DNA of 64,000 bases from Pseudomonadota bacterium (GCA_023389155.1 JAEWEV010000021.1:93617-157616), one strand, 5' to 3'; shown: positions 43,875 through 53,209, counted from the stretch's first letter. Notes: generated by a model not told the origin, from the sequence alone. A program made the numbers and translations.

Positions 43875-44846
43875 ATGACTCATCCCGTTGTACAAGAATT
43901 GCGCGCACAAATGACGCTTCCTGTCATCTGCTCACCCATGTTCATCGTTTCCAATCCGGATATGGTTATTGAACAATGCAAGAGTGGGCTTATCGGTTCC
44001 TTTCCTGCCCTGAATGCACGACCCGCATCGCTGCTGGATGATTGGCTCGCGCGCATTACCAGCACATTAGATGAAGCACGCAGCAGCAATCCGGAACAGA
44101 AGATTGCCCCTTTTGCTGTCAACCAGATTATTCATACGTCCAATGACAGACTTGATCATGACATGCAGACCTGCGCAAAGTACAAGGTCCCTATTATCAT
44201 TACCAGCCTGCGGGCGCCCAATGATGTGGTGTCCTCAGTCCATGGCTGGGGTGGCCTGGTGTTCCATGACGTGACGACTATCCGGCATGCAGAGAAAGCG
44301 CTGGAGGCTGGCGTTGACGGCCTGATTCTGGTGGCTGCCGGTGCCGGAGGACATGCGGGAACTCTCAGTCCTTTTGCGCTGGTGTCTGAAGTGCGCAAGT
44401 TCTATGATGGTCCGATCATTCTTTCAGGGTCTATCACAAATGGCAATGCCATTCTGGCTGCCCAGGCCATGGGTGCAGATTTCGCATATATCGGCACGCG
44501 CTTTATTGCCAGCCAGGAAGCCAATGCAGACCCCCGCTACAAACAGATGATCGTCGATACGACAGCCAAAGACATTCTCTATACTCCCTTTTTCACCGGC
44601 ATCCCTGGCAATTATCTGGCACCCAGTATCACAGCATCGGGGCTGGATCCGGACAATCTGAAGGTAGAGGAAAAATCGTCTACAAACTTCGGTTCTACCC
44701 GCGTCAAGGCATGGAAAGATGTATGGGGTGCCGGCCAGGGTGTAGGAACCATTGATTCTATCGATCCCGTTGCCACCATCGCGCAGCGCATGCAACAGGA
44801 GTACGAAGTGGCACGCGCACGCATTTCTGAAGAGAGCGCATTATGA
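43875..44846 (+). CDS. Nitronate monooxygenase / NAD(P)H-dependent flavin oxidoreductase family
   Basis: A 323-residue FMN TIM-barrel protein of the nitronate monooxygenase/YrpB family. Motifs: PVICSPMFIVSNPDMV, AAGAGGHAGTLSPF for phosphate binding, and GADFAYIGTRFIAS. Members oxidise nitronates or act as flavin-dependent enoyl reductases. ATG 43875 follows TGAGG; a TTG three codons earlier is less likely. It overlaps the enoyl-CoA hydratase gene by four bases and starts an operon, so its substrate may be a CoA-linked intermediate. Reaction unproven. Confidence 0.85.
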   Translation: MTHPVVQELRAQMTLPVICSPMFIVSNPDMVIEQCKSGLIGSFPALNARPASLLDDWLARITSTLDEARSSNPEQKIAPFAVNQIIHTSNDRLDHDMQTCAKYKVPIIITSLRAPNDVVSSVHGWGGLVFHDVTTIRHAEKALEAGVDGLILVAAGAGGHAGTLSPFALVSEVRKFYDGPIILSGSITNGNAILAAQAMGADFAYIGTRFIASQEANADPRYKQMIVDTTAKDILYTPFFTGIPGNYLAPSITASGLDPDNLKVEEKSSTNFGSTRVKAWKDVWGAGQGVGTIDSIDPVATIAQRMQQEYEVARARISEESAL

Positions 44847-45616
44847 CAGACCTGATAAGCAGCGACACCGTCAAGGTAAGCATCAATGAACGTGTTATGA
44901 CAATTGTTATTAATCGTCCTGCGCAGAAGAATGCGCTGGATGGCGCAACCTACAATGCATTGACCACGGCTCTTGAGCAGGCCACCGGCAATCCGGATCT
45001 GAATGCCATTGTTCTGACCGGCGCGGGGGGCTATTTCACGGCAGGGAATGACCTGCGGGACTTCGTCAAGACACCGCAGGCCGAGAGTCCGGCGCTTCGG
45101 TTTCTGAAGTGCATCAGCAAGGTTGATATTCCCATCATCGCCGCGCTCGAAGGCGGCGCCGTCGGTATCGGCGTCACGATGCTTTTGCATTGCGATTTTG
45201 TAGTGGCAGGCACCGGAACACAATTGCGCATCCCGTTCGTACCGCTTGGCCTATGTCCCGAAGGCGCCTCCAGCTTGTTGCTTGCACGCTACGTAGGGAT
45301 TCGCAAGGCCAACGAATGGCTGTATCGCGGTCAGCCTTTTACCGCAGAAGAAGCCCAGCAGGCAGGATTAATCAACCGCGTCGTCGTTGCCGGAGAGGCT
45401 GAAAGCACCGCGCAGACACTCGCCCGCGAAATGGCTGGCCAGTCAAGACTTGCTCTTGTCAGCACAAAAGCCTTGCTGCAACGGGCCTCTGCTGCAGACG
45501 TCGCAGCCACACTGGACGCCGAGCGCGAACGCTTTGTGCAATGCCTGGTTTCGCCAGAGGCCAAAGCCGCCTTCAGCCGCTTCCTTTCCAAATCCAAACC
45601 CCAATCTCAAGGATAA
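44843..45616 (+). CDS. Enoyl-CoA hydratase/isomerase family protein
   Basis: A 257-residue crotonase. The oxyanion loop is GGYFTAGNDLRDF and the second turn LEGGAVGIGVTMLLHCDFVVA; the position of the first catalytic Glu is Gly/Ala-rich, closer to isomerase-like crotonases. It overlaps the NMO-type gene (ATGA) and is 10 bases before the dehydrogenase gene. Confidence 0.88.
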   Translation: MTDLISSDTVKVSINERVMTIVINRPAQKNALDGATYNALTTALEQATGNPDLNAIVLTGAGGYFTAGNDLRDFVKTPQAESPALRFLKCISKVDIPIIAALEGGAVGIGVTMLLHCDFVVAGTGTQLRIPFVPLGLCPEGASSLLLARYVGIRKANEWLYRGQPFTAEEAQQAGLINRVVVAGEAESTAQTLAREMAGQSRLALVSTKALLQRASAADVAATLDAERERFVQCLVSPEAKAAFSRFLSKSKPQSQG

Positions 45617-45625
45617 ATAACAATC

Positions 45626-46780
45626 ATGATACGTGACCAGGAAACCCAAACGTTACTTGAAGATGGTGTGCGTCGATTTGTCAGCGAAGTGCTGGTACCC
45701 GCAGAAGAAGACGTCGCGCGGACAGATGAAATTCCCCAATCCATTCGCGATCAGATGAAGGAACTGGGTCTGTTTGGCCTGACCTTGCCCGAAGAATATG
45801 GCGGCCTGGGTCTGACCATGGAAGAAGAAGCACGCATCGCCATGGAACTGGGCCGCACCTCGCCGGCATTCCGCTCGTACATTGGTACCAACAATGGTAT
45901 CGGCTCCTCCGGCATTGTGATTGATGGCACGCCAGAACAGAAAGAGAAATATCTTCCACGTCTGGCCGCTGGCGAACTTATCGGATCGTTTGCCCTGACA
46001 GAACCTGAAGCCGGTTCTGACGCGGGCTCTCTGCGTACCACTGCAATACGTGACGGCGACGACTACGTGATCAATGGCACCAAGCGATTCATCACCAACG
46101 CGCCGCACGCCGGAATCTTTACGGTCATGGCGCGCAGCAATCCGGAAATCAAGGGTGCATCGGGCATCTCTGCCTTTATCGTGGAAGCCGGTACACCCGG
46201 ACTGACGCTGGGCAAGCGCGACAGCAAAATGGGACAGAAAGGCGCCCATACCTGTGATGTGATATTTGATAACTGCCGTGTCCCGGCAAGCCAGCTGATC
46301 GGCGGCAAGGAAGGCGTGGGATTCAAGACGGCGATGAAGGTGCTGGACAAAGGTCGCCTGCATATTTCCGGTGTCGCCATCGGCGCGGCCAAACGCATGC
46401 TTGCCGATGCCCTCAGCTTCGCCAGGGATCGTAAGCAGTTCGGCCGTCCCATTGCCGACTTCCAATTGATTCAGGGAATGCTGGCAGACAGCAAAACCGA
46501 CATTTACGCGGCCGAATGCATGCTTCTGGATGCATCGCGTCGTCGTGATAATGGAGAAAACGTCTCGGCACTGGCTTCCTGCGTCAAGTATTTTGCGACT
46601 GAAATGTGCTGCCGCGTTGCAGACCGCGCTGTACAGATCCATGGTGGCTCAGGCTATATATCCGAATACGCCATCGAACGGTTTTATCGTGACGTCCGCC
46701 TGTTCCGTCTGTATGAAGGAACTTCTCAAATTCAGCAAATCATTATTGCCAAAGATCTGATCAGGGAGGGAAATATCTGA
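45626..46780 (+). CDS. Acyl-CoA dehydrogenase, possible dicarboxylyl-CoA type
   Basis: A 384-residue FAD acyl-CoA dehydrogenase with LPEEYGGLGLTMEEE, FALTEPEAGSDAGSLRTTA, GTKRFITNAPHAG, VQIHGGSGYISEYAIERFYRDVR and the catalytic Glu in YEGTSQIQ. Arg83 in TSPAFRSYIG aligns without gaps, by eye, with the substrate-carboxylate Arg of glutaryl-CoA dehydrogenase (SGYRS), hinting at a dicarboxylyl-CoA substrate. It is the third gene of the NMO-ECH-ACAD operon. Confidence 0.9.
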   Translation: MIRDQETQTLLEDGVRRFVSEVLVPAEEDVARTDEIPQSIRDQMKELGLFGLTLPEEYGGLGLTMEEEARIAMELGRTSPAFRSYIGTNNGIGSSGIVIDGTPEQKEKYLPRLAAGELIGSFALTEPEAGSDAGSLRTTAIRDGDDYVINGTKRFITNAPHAGIFTVMARSNPEIKGASGISAFIVEAGTPGLTLGKRDSKMGQKGAHTCDVIFDNCRVPASQLIGGKEGVGFKTAMKVLDKGRLHISGVAIGAAKRMLADALSFARDRKQFGRPIADFQLIQGMLADSKTDIYAAECMLLDASRRRDNGENVSALASCVKYFATEMCCRVADRAVQIHGGSGYISEYAIERFYRDVRLFRLYEGTSQIQQIIIAKDLIREGNI

Positions 46781-46918
46781 TAGCGAGCTGTCACTTTCAC
46801 GGTATATCTTGTATTACGCATGCAGTTTTACAAAACAGAACCGTAATTACCAGACAGAACCATAGCCATTATTTTTATTATCAAAAAAATTTTTATTATT
46901 AGAAAACAGGAGACAAAT

Positions 46919-47902
46919 GTGATCAACCCAGGAAAATTCATTTCTTCCGTAGCCGGGGCAGCATTGTTGATGGTCGGTATGACCACAGCTCACGCAATGT
47001 CAGAAGCGGCCAAGGCATTTCCGAACAAACCAATCACCATTGTGATTGGCTATACGGCCGGCGGTTCTACCGATATCCCGTTCCGCGTGCTGGCAGAAAA
47101 TCTTGCAGGTATCCTCAAGCAACCCGTGATTGTGGAAAACAAACCTGGTGCGGGCGGAGTTCTGCCTGCCATGCAACTGCACAATAAAAAACCGGATGGC
47201 TATACGCTGGCCCAGACACCAACGCCCGTATTTCGTCTGCCATTCATCAGCAAAATCGACTGGGATCCAGCCAATGACCTGACCTATGTTATCGGCCTGG
47301 CAGGCTATTCTTTTGGCCTGGTCGTGCCTGCAGATTCACCCATCAAATCGATGAAGGAATACATTGAATACGCCAAACAGAATCCGGAAAAACTGACCTA
47401 CGGCTCACCAGGCATCATGACAACCCTTCACATCACCATGGAAGCGATTGCGCAGGATGCAGGCATCAAGCTGACTCACGTTCCCTACAAAGGCAATGCG
47501 GAATCGCTCAAGGCAATTATCGGCGGCTTTGTCATGTCAGTGGCCGACACGCCAGCCTGGGCTCCTTACGTACAAAACGGCAAGCTGCGACTGCTGTCTA
47601 CCTGGGGTGAAAAACGCAGCAAGAAGTTCCCCGATGCCCCTACCCTCAAGGAAGCCGGGATTGATCGCGTCCAGCTTTCCCCCTTTGGCCTGGCAATGGC
47701 AAAAGGCACAGATCCGGACATTGTGAAAAAACTGCATGATGCACTCAAGGAGGCAATGGAAAAACCCAATTACCGCGAAGCACTCGAGAAATATGATATG
47801 GAGCCGCTATATATGAGCTCCGAGGAATATACCGATTTCGCCAAAAAAACGACGGCTGACGAAAGCAAAGTATTGGAATCACTGGGCTTCGAGAAGAAAT
47901 AA
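46919..47902 (+). CDS. Bug-family (TTT) periplasmic solute-binding protein
   Basis: A 327-residue tripartite tricarboxylate receptor with signal peptide (cut near AHAMS), PITIVIGYTAGGSTD, NKPGAGGVLPA, LTYGSPGIMTTLH and HVPYKGNAESLKA. It starts at GTG 46919, with AGGAG seven bases before; the overlapping ATG is followed directly by a stop. It lies 138 AT-rich bases after the dehydrogenase gene and may bring in the operon's substrate. Confidence 0.9.
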   Translation: MINPGKFISSVAGAALLMVGMTTAHAMSEAAKAFPNKPITIVIGYTAGGSTDIPFRVLAENLAGILKQPVIVENKPGAGGVLPAMQLHNKKPDGYTLAQTPTPVFRLPFISKIDWDPANDLTYVIGLAGYSFGLVVPADSPIKSMKEYIEYAKQNPEKLTYGSPGIMTTLHITMEAIAQDAGIKLTHVPYKGNAESLKAIIGGFVMSVADTPAWAPYVQNGKLRLLSTWGEKRSKKFPDAPTLKEAGIDRVQLSPFGLAMAKGTDPDIVKKLHDALKEAMEKPNYREALEKYDMEPLYMSSEEYTDFAKKTTADESKVLESLGFEKK

Positions 47903-48103
47903 GCGCCACGCCCGATACGGTTACCGGGTCCAGACAATAAGTCTGCCCGGTTTTCCCGATTCCTTATCATTCAAATATTTTGAATGAAATCAACAAATAG
48001 CGTGAAACAAACTCACCCTGCATTGCAGCATAATAGTGACATGAAAGCGCCACAGGCAACTGCGGCGTCTGATCCCACAAACATATATAAGGGTTTTACC
48101 ATC

Positions 48104-48703
48104 ATGTCCGCTAATTTTCTGGATCAACTGAAAAACCGCCGTACCATTTATGCGCTGGACCGCGACGTCAAACTCAGCAATGAAGACATTGTCAATGTTA
48201 TCCAGAGCGCAATCAAACACGCCCCTTCTTCCTTCAATTCCCAATCTTCCCGGGCAGTCATCCTGCTGGGCAAACATCAGGACCGCATTTGGGAAATTGC
48301 CAAGGAAACGCTCAAGGCCATTGTCCCTTCAGACGCATACCCGGCCACAGAGGAAAAACTCAGTCGTTTCCAGGCTGCCTACGGTACCGTACTCTTTTTT
48401 GAAGACGAGAAAGTGGTCACCGGACTGCAGGAAAAATTCGCCCTCTATGCAGATAATTTTCCTATCTGGTCCGAGCACTCTACAGGCATGGCGCAGCTGG
48501 CCGTGTGGACCGCGCTGGCCGAGCATGGCATTGGCGCCTCGCTGCAGCACTACAATCCGCTCATCGACGATAAAGTCAAAGCAGAATGGAATATTCCTGC
48601 CACCTGGAAACTGCGTGCGCAAATGCCTTTTGGCAGCATCGTCAACCCCGCAGGTGAAAAAGAATTCATGGACGACAGCGAACGTTTCCGCGTCTTTGCC
48701 TGA
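48104..48703 (+). CDS. Nitroreductase family protein
   Basis: A 199-residue FMN nitroreductase of the HBN1/RutE-like group. Motifs: LKNRRTIYALDRDV, HAPSSFNSQSSRAVIL, FPIWSEHSTGMAQLAVWTALAEHGIGASLQHYNP and MPFGSIV. I chose ATG 48104 (AAGGG upstream), which matches the family's start; the frame extends upstream to 47984 with unrelated residues. It is flanked by two Bug genes. Confidence 0.88.
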   Translation: MSANFLDQLKNRRTIYALDRDVKLSNEDIVNVIQSAIKHAPSSFNSQSSRAVILLGKHQDRIWEIAKETLKAIVPSDAYPATEEKLSRFQAAYGTVLFFEDEKVVTGLQEKFALYADNFPIWSEHSTGMAQLAVWTALAEHGIGASLQHYNPLIDDKVKAEWNIPATWKLRAQMPFGSIVNPAGEKEFMDDSERFRVFA

Positions 48704-48822
48704 CCAATTTTTCGATTACCCAATCCCCATGGTTTTGTGTTGAATGCCGTATTACAAATTCCATGGTGCAGAATCAGAAAAACCCATATTTATAATGGTT
48801 TTCCCTTGACCGTTCCGCTCTG

Positions 48823-48866
48823 CAAAAGCCCGCCAGTACTTGCTCTGCGGGCTTTTGTCATTTTTC
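48823..48866 (+). terminator. Terminator after nitroreductase gene
   Basis: An 11-bp stem (48823-48833 with 48847-48857) whose 3' arm carries TTTT, followed by TCATTTTTC. Confidence 0.85.
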
Positions 48867-48965
48867 GGCATTCCTTGCTGATTTCCTTGAAAAGGCCATA
48901 TTTTTTTTATTGAATATTTGTTATCCTTCACCCGTGACTTCTATAAACGATAAAGGATTATTCCA

Positions 48966-49925
48966 ATGAAAATAAAAGGAACATCTCTTCTTGCACTCTC
49001 GGCTATCGTGGCCATGGCTCTGCCCTTTTCTGCGCAGGCCGCCTGGCCCGATAAACCCATCAAGGTTATTGTTCCGTACACACCCGGAGGCGCTACCGAT
49101 ACCGTAACCCGCGTGGTAATGCAAAAGCTGTCGGAAAAACTTGAACAGCCGATTGTCATCGAAAATAAACCCGGCGCCAACAGCACAATCGGCACCGCTC
49201 AGGCTGCCCGTTCCAAACCTGACGGATATACATTTGTGACCGTGCTGGCGGCCTATTCTGCCAACCCGCACTTGTACAAGCTGAACTATACCGACGATGA
49301 TTTTGTACCGGTCTCGCATATGGCCGATCTGCCGCTCTTTCTGTTTGTCAGCAAACAAGTGCCGGCCAAAAACGTCAAGGAACTGGTTGAGTATGGCAAA
49401 AAAAATCACCTGACCTACGCTTCCAGCGGCACTGGCTCCAGTGCGCATCTGACCGGCGCCCACTTTGCGAGCGAAGCCGGCATTGAAATGACGCACGTAC
49501 CTTATAAGGGCAGTGCCCCGATTCTCGCTGATCTGCTCAGCGGCCAGGTCTCGATGGTGTTTGATCCGATTCTGGTGCCCATGGGCTACGTGAAGGAAGG
49601 CAAACTCAGCGCCCTGGCAGTCACGTCGGCGAAACGCTGGGATGGTGAAGATGATATCCCCACCATGGAAGAGGCCGGCTTCAAGGGCTTTGTCATGAAC
49701 TCCTGGACCTCATTGCTTGCACCTAAGGGAACCCCTCAGGAAATCGTCGATCGCGTTTCCTCTGAAATTGCTGAAATCGTAAAGGATCCAGAGGTGAAGG
49801 AAAAATTCAAGACTGCCGGTTTCGTACCCGTTGGCGGCTCGGCCGCCGAACTGGCTGAACTGATCAAACGTGATTCAGACCTGTACGGCAAAATCATCAA
49901 GGAAAACAATATTACGGTGCAGTAA
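48966..49925 (+). CDS. Bug-family (TTT) periplasmic solute-binding protein
   Basis: A 319-residue tripartite tricarboxylate receptor. The signal peptide ends at AQAA (about residue 23). Motifs PIKVIVPYTPGGATD, NKPGANSTIGTAQAA, TYASSGTGSSAHLTG and HVPYKGSAPILADLLSG are all present. It is flanked by terminators on both sides, so it is transcribed alone. Its ligand is unknown; it may be linked to the nearby acyl-CoA genes or to dadA. Confidence 0.9.
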   Translation: MKIKGTSLLALSAIVAMALPFSAQAAWPDKPIKVIVPYTPGGATDTVTRVVMQKLSEKLEQPIVIENKPGANSTIGTAQAARSKPDGYTFVTVLAAYSANPHLYKLNYTDDDFVPVSHMADLPLFLFVSKQVPAKNVKELVEYGKKNHLTYASSGTGSSAHLTGAHFASEAGIEMTHVPYKGSAPILADLLSGQVSMVFDPILVPMGYVKEGKLSALAVTSAKRWDGEDDIPTMEEAGFKGFVMNSWTSLLAPKGTPQEIVDRVSSEIAEIVKDPEVKEKFKTAGFVPVGGSAAELAELIKRDSDLYGKIIKENNITVQ

Positions 49926-49945
49926 CCTCTCATCTGTTCACTCGC

Positions 49946-49987
49946 AAAAAAAACCCGGCTCCCTGTATTCAGGCAGCCGGGTTTTTT
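49946..49987. terminator. Terminator after Bug gene
   Basis: An 11-bp stem (49950-49960 with 49975-49985) with A-run before and six T after. Confidence 0.92.
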
Positions 49988-50120
49988 AGGAATCAAGAAA
50001 TAGATGTTAGCGGGTATGCCCCTGCCCTGAAGAAAAAAGATGCATATGACACCAGTCATTAACCTAGGGTAAACCCCTGCTTGTTGTCTTTGCACAGAAG
50101 ATTATCATAGACAGTGTCGA

Positions 50121-50298
50121 TATACGTTGTTGCAGGAGAGTCCAGCCCTGCTGGCGCCGACGGAGCAACCACCCCGGAAACTCTCAGGCAAAAGGACTGC
50201 AAATAACGCGACGCTCTGGAGAGAGGCCATGTGCCCACCGAAGGGGAACCGGACTCAAAAAGCCCGGTGAAACTCTCAGGTACCGTGACAGATGGGGT
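50121..50298 (+). ncRNA. Tandem glycine riboswitch
   Basis: Two glycine aptamers in series. Aptamer 1 (50130-50202) is closed by TTGCAG/CTGCAA and contains GGAGAG, ACCCCGGAAACTCTCAGG and AAAAGGAC. Aptamer 2 (about 50211-50298) contains CTCTGGAGAG, CCCACCGAAGGGG, AAACTCTCAGGTA and GACAGATGGGG. These are the hallmark conserved blocks. It lies directly before the dadA-like gene and would sense glycine. A hairpin at 50299-50320 and the ribosome site at 50331 form the likely expression platform; no T-run is seen, so control of translation is more likely than termination. Confidence 0.93.
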
Positions 50299-50320
50299 AT
50301 GCAGATCGTGTGATTTGCAT
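50299..50320 (+). promoter_or_regulatory. Hairpin in the riboswitch expression platform
   Basis: A 9-bp stem with one G-U pair (50299-50307 with 50312-50320, loop GTGT) begins at the end of aptamer 2. The ribosome site GGAGA (50331-50335) follows ten bases later. Confidence 0.5.
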
Positions 50321-50340
50321 CACCGCTATCGGAGATTATT

Positions 50341-51588
50341 ATGTCACGTGTCGCCATCATCGGCGCCGGTATTACCGGCATCACTTCCGCTTATACACTT
50401 GCCAGACTGGGCTATTCGGTAACTGTCATTGACAGGCATCGGGATGCCGCCATGGAAACCTCGTTTGCCAATGGCGGCCAGCTTTCTGCAAGCAACGCAG
50501 AAGTATGGAACAGCACGGCCACCATCATGAAAGGTCTGCGCTGGATTGGCAAGCGTAATGCACCCCTGCTGCTTAACCCGGCCCCCAGCTGGCATAAATA
50601 CAGTTGGCTGGCTGCTTTCATCCGCAATATACCCAATCACAAACGCAATACCATTGAAACCACAAGGCTGGCGATCGAAGCACGCCAGCACCTTTATGCC
50701 ATGGCAGAACAGGAAAACATCGACTTTGATCTTGAACGTCGTGGCATCCTGCATATTTACTACGACAGAAAAAGTTTTGATAAAGCAGTAAAAACCAATA
50801 CCTTGCTGCAAGCAGGCGGATTGGAGCGCTACGCAGTTACCCGCGAAGAGGCAAAATCCATCGAACCGGCACTGACACGGGAGTTCTTCGCAGGTCTGTA
50901 CACGCCATCGGACGCGACCGGAGATATTCACAAGTTCACTAACGGTCTGGCTGCCGCCTGCCGCAGACTTGGTGTCCGTTTTGAAATGGACACCACCGTC
51001 ACTCGCATCGTAAGTCAAGAACACAGCCACCAGATTTTCTACGAACGCTACGATGACAGCGGCCCCGCTTTTTTTGAGACCGAGAATATCGTCGTGTGCG
51101 CCGGCACCGGTAGCCGGGCAATTGCCCGCATGCTTGGTGACAGCATGAACGTGTACCCGGTAAAAGGCTATTCGATCAGTGTGCACCTTGATGATGCGGC
51201 CAGCATCGCGGCCACGCCACGGGTTAGCCTGCTTGATGAGGACGCGAAAATCGTGACGAGCTTCCTGGGTGACCGGTTCAGGGTAGCGGGTACCGCTGAA
51301 TTCAACGGATACAACAAGGACATCCGGGCAGATCGGGTACAACCATTGATTGACTGGACCCGTCATATGTTCCCTGACATACCGACCCGCCATGTCGTTC
51401 CATGGTGCGGGTTGCGTCCGATGATGCCCGACATGATGCCGCGCATCTGTCAGGGCCGCAGATCAGGTGTGTTCTACAACACTGGCCACGGGCATTTGGG
51501 ATGGACGCTGTCTGCCATTACCGCCCAGATGCTTGGGGAGCTCGTAGAGACCTCGGTAAACCGACCGACCATGCAACCGGCGTATTGA
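50341..51588 (+). CDS. dadA: D-amino acid dehydrogenase-like FAD oxidoreductase
   Basis: A 415-residue FAD enzyme of the DadA/glycine-oxidase superfamily. The dinucleotide motif VAIIGAGITGITSAYTLARLG is at the start, followed by SFANGGQLSASNAEVWN, RRGILHIY and the C-terminal GLRPMMPDMMP and TGHGHLGWTLS. These match DadA, which deaminates D-amino acids to 2-oxo acids with electrons to the respiratory chain. GGAGA is 5 bases before ATG. Placement behind a glycine riboswitch suggests glycine or a related small amino acid as substrate or signal. It is convergent with the second glt operon. Confidence 0.88.
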   Translation: MSRVAIIGAGITGITSAYTLARLGYSVTVIDRHRDAAMETSFANGGQLSASNAEVWNSTATIMKGLRWIGKRNAPLLLNPAPSWHKYSWLAAFIRNIPNHKRNTIETTRLAIEARQHLYAMAEQENIDFDLERRGILHIYYDRKSFDKAVKTNTLLQAGGLERYAVTREEAKSIEPALTREFFAGLYTPSDATGDIHKFTNGLAAACRRLGVRFEMDTTVTRIVSQEHSHQIFYERYDDSGPAFFETENIVVCAGTGSRAIARMLGDSMNVYPVKGYSISVHLDDAASIAATPRVSLLDEDAKIVTSFLGDRFRVAGTAEFNGYNKDIRADRVQPLIDWTRHMFPDIPTRHVVPWCGLRPMMPDMMPRICQGRRSGVFYNTGHGHLGWTLSAITAQMLGELVETSVNRPTMQPAY

Positions 51589-51689
51589 AAGACAATGCCC
51601 AAGGGGGTAGGCCTTTGGCTATTATGGTTGCCGGTTGCCAGTTGCCGCTACGTGACACACGCAACGCCATCGCATCGCGACATCAGATG

Positions 51690-51729
51690 AAAAAAGGACT
51701 GAATGCTATTCAGTAAAGCATTCAGTCCT
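51690..51729. terminator. Terminator between dadA and the second glt operon
   Basis: A 13-bp stem (51695-51707 with 51717-51729), preceded by an A-run that becomes a T-run on the minus strand, ends the minus-strand glt operon. Confidence 0.88.
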
Positions 51730-51809
51730 GACACGGCATTCGGATATTTCTGCGCCTTCTGAAAACCCATTAGCCCCACTGGCGCAGCACCTTTGCCTGC
51801 TCGAATTTG

Positions 51810-52535
51810 CTATACAAGAATCTTATCCAGAAAATCACGGGCGCGATCACTGCGAGGTCGGTCAAAGAACTCATCCTTATCCGCCTGCTCGACAATGCTG
51901 CCCTGATCCATAAATACCACTTTGTCAGCAACCTGTCTGGCAAAGCCCATTTCGTGAGTCACGCATAACATTGTCATGCCCTCTTTGGCCAGCTCGACCA
52001 TTACATCCAGCACCTCATTGACCATTTCCGGATCCAGTGCCGATGTGGGTTCGTCGAACAGCATCACTTCTGGATCCATGCACAGGGCGCGGGCAATCGC
52101 CACACGCTGCTGCTGGCCACCTGAAAGCTGACCAGGGTGTTTTTCTGCATGTGCTTGCAGCCTCACACGTGCCAGTAGCGCGCGAGCTTTTTCTGTTGCC
52201 TCGGCTTTGGGGCGCCCCAAAACCTTCTCCTGCGCAATGGTCAGATTCTCCTGCACCGTCAGATGCGGAAACAGTTCGAAATGCTGAAAGACCATTCCAA
52301 TGCGTGTACGAAGCAGATTCATATCAGAGCCATGGGCACGGATCAAATGCTCCTTGAAATAAATTTCACCCTCCTGGTAGGGCTCCAGACCATTGATAGT
52401 TTTAATCAGGGTCGATTTACCTGAGCCAGAGGGGCCGCAGAACACGACCACTTCGCCTTTGTTAATTGCAACGCTGCAATTGTTCAACGCCTGAAATTTT
52501 CCATACCATTTCGATACATTTTTAAGTTCAATCAT
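51810..52535 (-). CDS. gltL: Amino acid ABC transporter ATPase GltL (system 2)
   Basis: A 241-residue ATPase with GPSGSGKSTLIK, MVFQHFELFPHL, LSGGQQQR, VMLFDEPTSALD and CVTHEMGFA. It is a close paralogue of the GltL at 30508. It overlaps gltK by eight bases and is last in the propeller-gltIJKL operon. Confidence 0.95.
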   Translation of the reverse strand: MIELKNVSKWYGKFQALNNCSVAINKGEVVVFCGPSGSGKSTLIKTINGLEPYQEGEIYFKEHLIRAHGSDMNLLRTRIGMVFQHFELFPHLTVQENLTIAQEKVLGRPKAEATEKARALLARVRLQAHAEKHPGQLSGGQQQRVAIARALCMDPEVMLFDEPTSALDPEMVNEVLDVMVELAKEGMTMLCVTHEMGFARQVADKVVFMDQGSIVEQADKDEFFDRPRSDRARDFLDKILV

Positions 52536-53208
52536 ATTTCACTCTTCCCTGGACGAATTTGACAATCATGGTTGCAAGCGAACAAATCACCCAGTACGTC
52601 AGACCTGCAAACAACAGCATTTGAATCAGCGTTCCATCACGCTCGCCCACACTCTTGGCCCGGCTGAAAAAGTCGCCCAGAGCGATGACATAGACCAGTG
52701 ATGTATCCTGGAAAATCACGATACATTGTGTGAGTGTCACGGGCAACATCTTGCGCAAAGCCTGCGGCAGGATGATAAGCCACATCGATTGGGCCCAGCT
52801 CATACCCAGTGCTCTGGCGGCATTGGATTGCCCGGCTGGCAGACTCTGGATACCCGCACGGATGATTTCGCAGAAAAAAGCCGCTTCAAGTAACGAAAAT
52901 GCCACCATGGCCGATATCAGACGAATATCCACGCTAGGCGAAATGTTCAATACTGATTTGAGTACCTGCGGCACGATCAGAAAGAACCATAGCAATAGCA
53001 TGACAAGCGGAATTGAACGAAAAAGCGACACATACATCTTCGCCAGCCAGTTCAGAACAGGCACTTTCACAGTGCTCATTGCAGCAAGTACGATACCAAA
53101 ACCCAGTCCCGCCAGAATCGCTACCAGTGTTACCTGCAGCGTGAGCCACATTCCGGTCATCAGCAGGCCGCGGGATTGAACGATCATGTTCCAGTCTAAA
53201 TCAAACAT
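52528..53208 (-). CDS. gltK: Amino acid ABC transporter permease GltK (system 2)
   Basis: A 226-residue HisMQ-family permease with coupling motif AGIQSLPAGQSNAARALGMSWAQSMWLIILPQALR. It is about 30 residues shorter than GltK of system 1, mostly in a loop. It lies between gltJ (1-base gap) and gltL (overlap). Confidence 0.93.
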   Translation of the reverse strand: MFDLDWNMIVQSRGLLMTGMWLTLQVTLVAILAGLGFGIVLAAMSTVKVPVLNWLAKMYVSLFRSIPLVMLLLWFFLIVPQVLKSVLNISPSVDIRLISAMVAFSLLEAAFFCEIIRAGIQSLPAGQSNAARALGMSWAQSMWLIILPQALRKMLPVTLTQCIVIFQDTSLVYVIALGDFFSRAKSVGERDGTLIQMLLFAGLTYWVICSLATMIVKFVQGRVKYD

Positions 53209-53209
53209 A

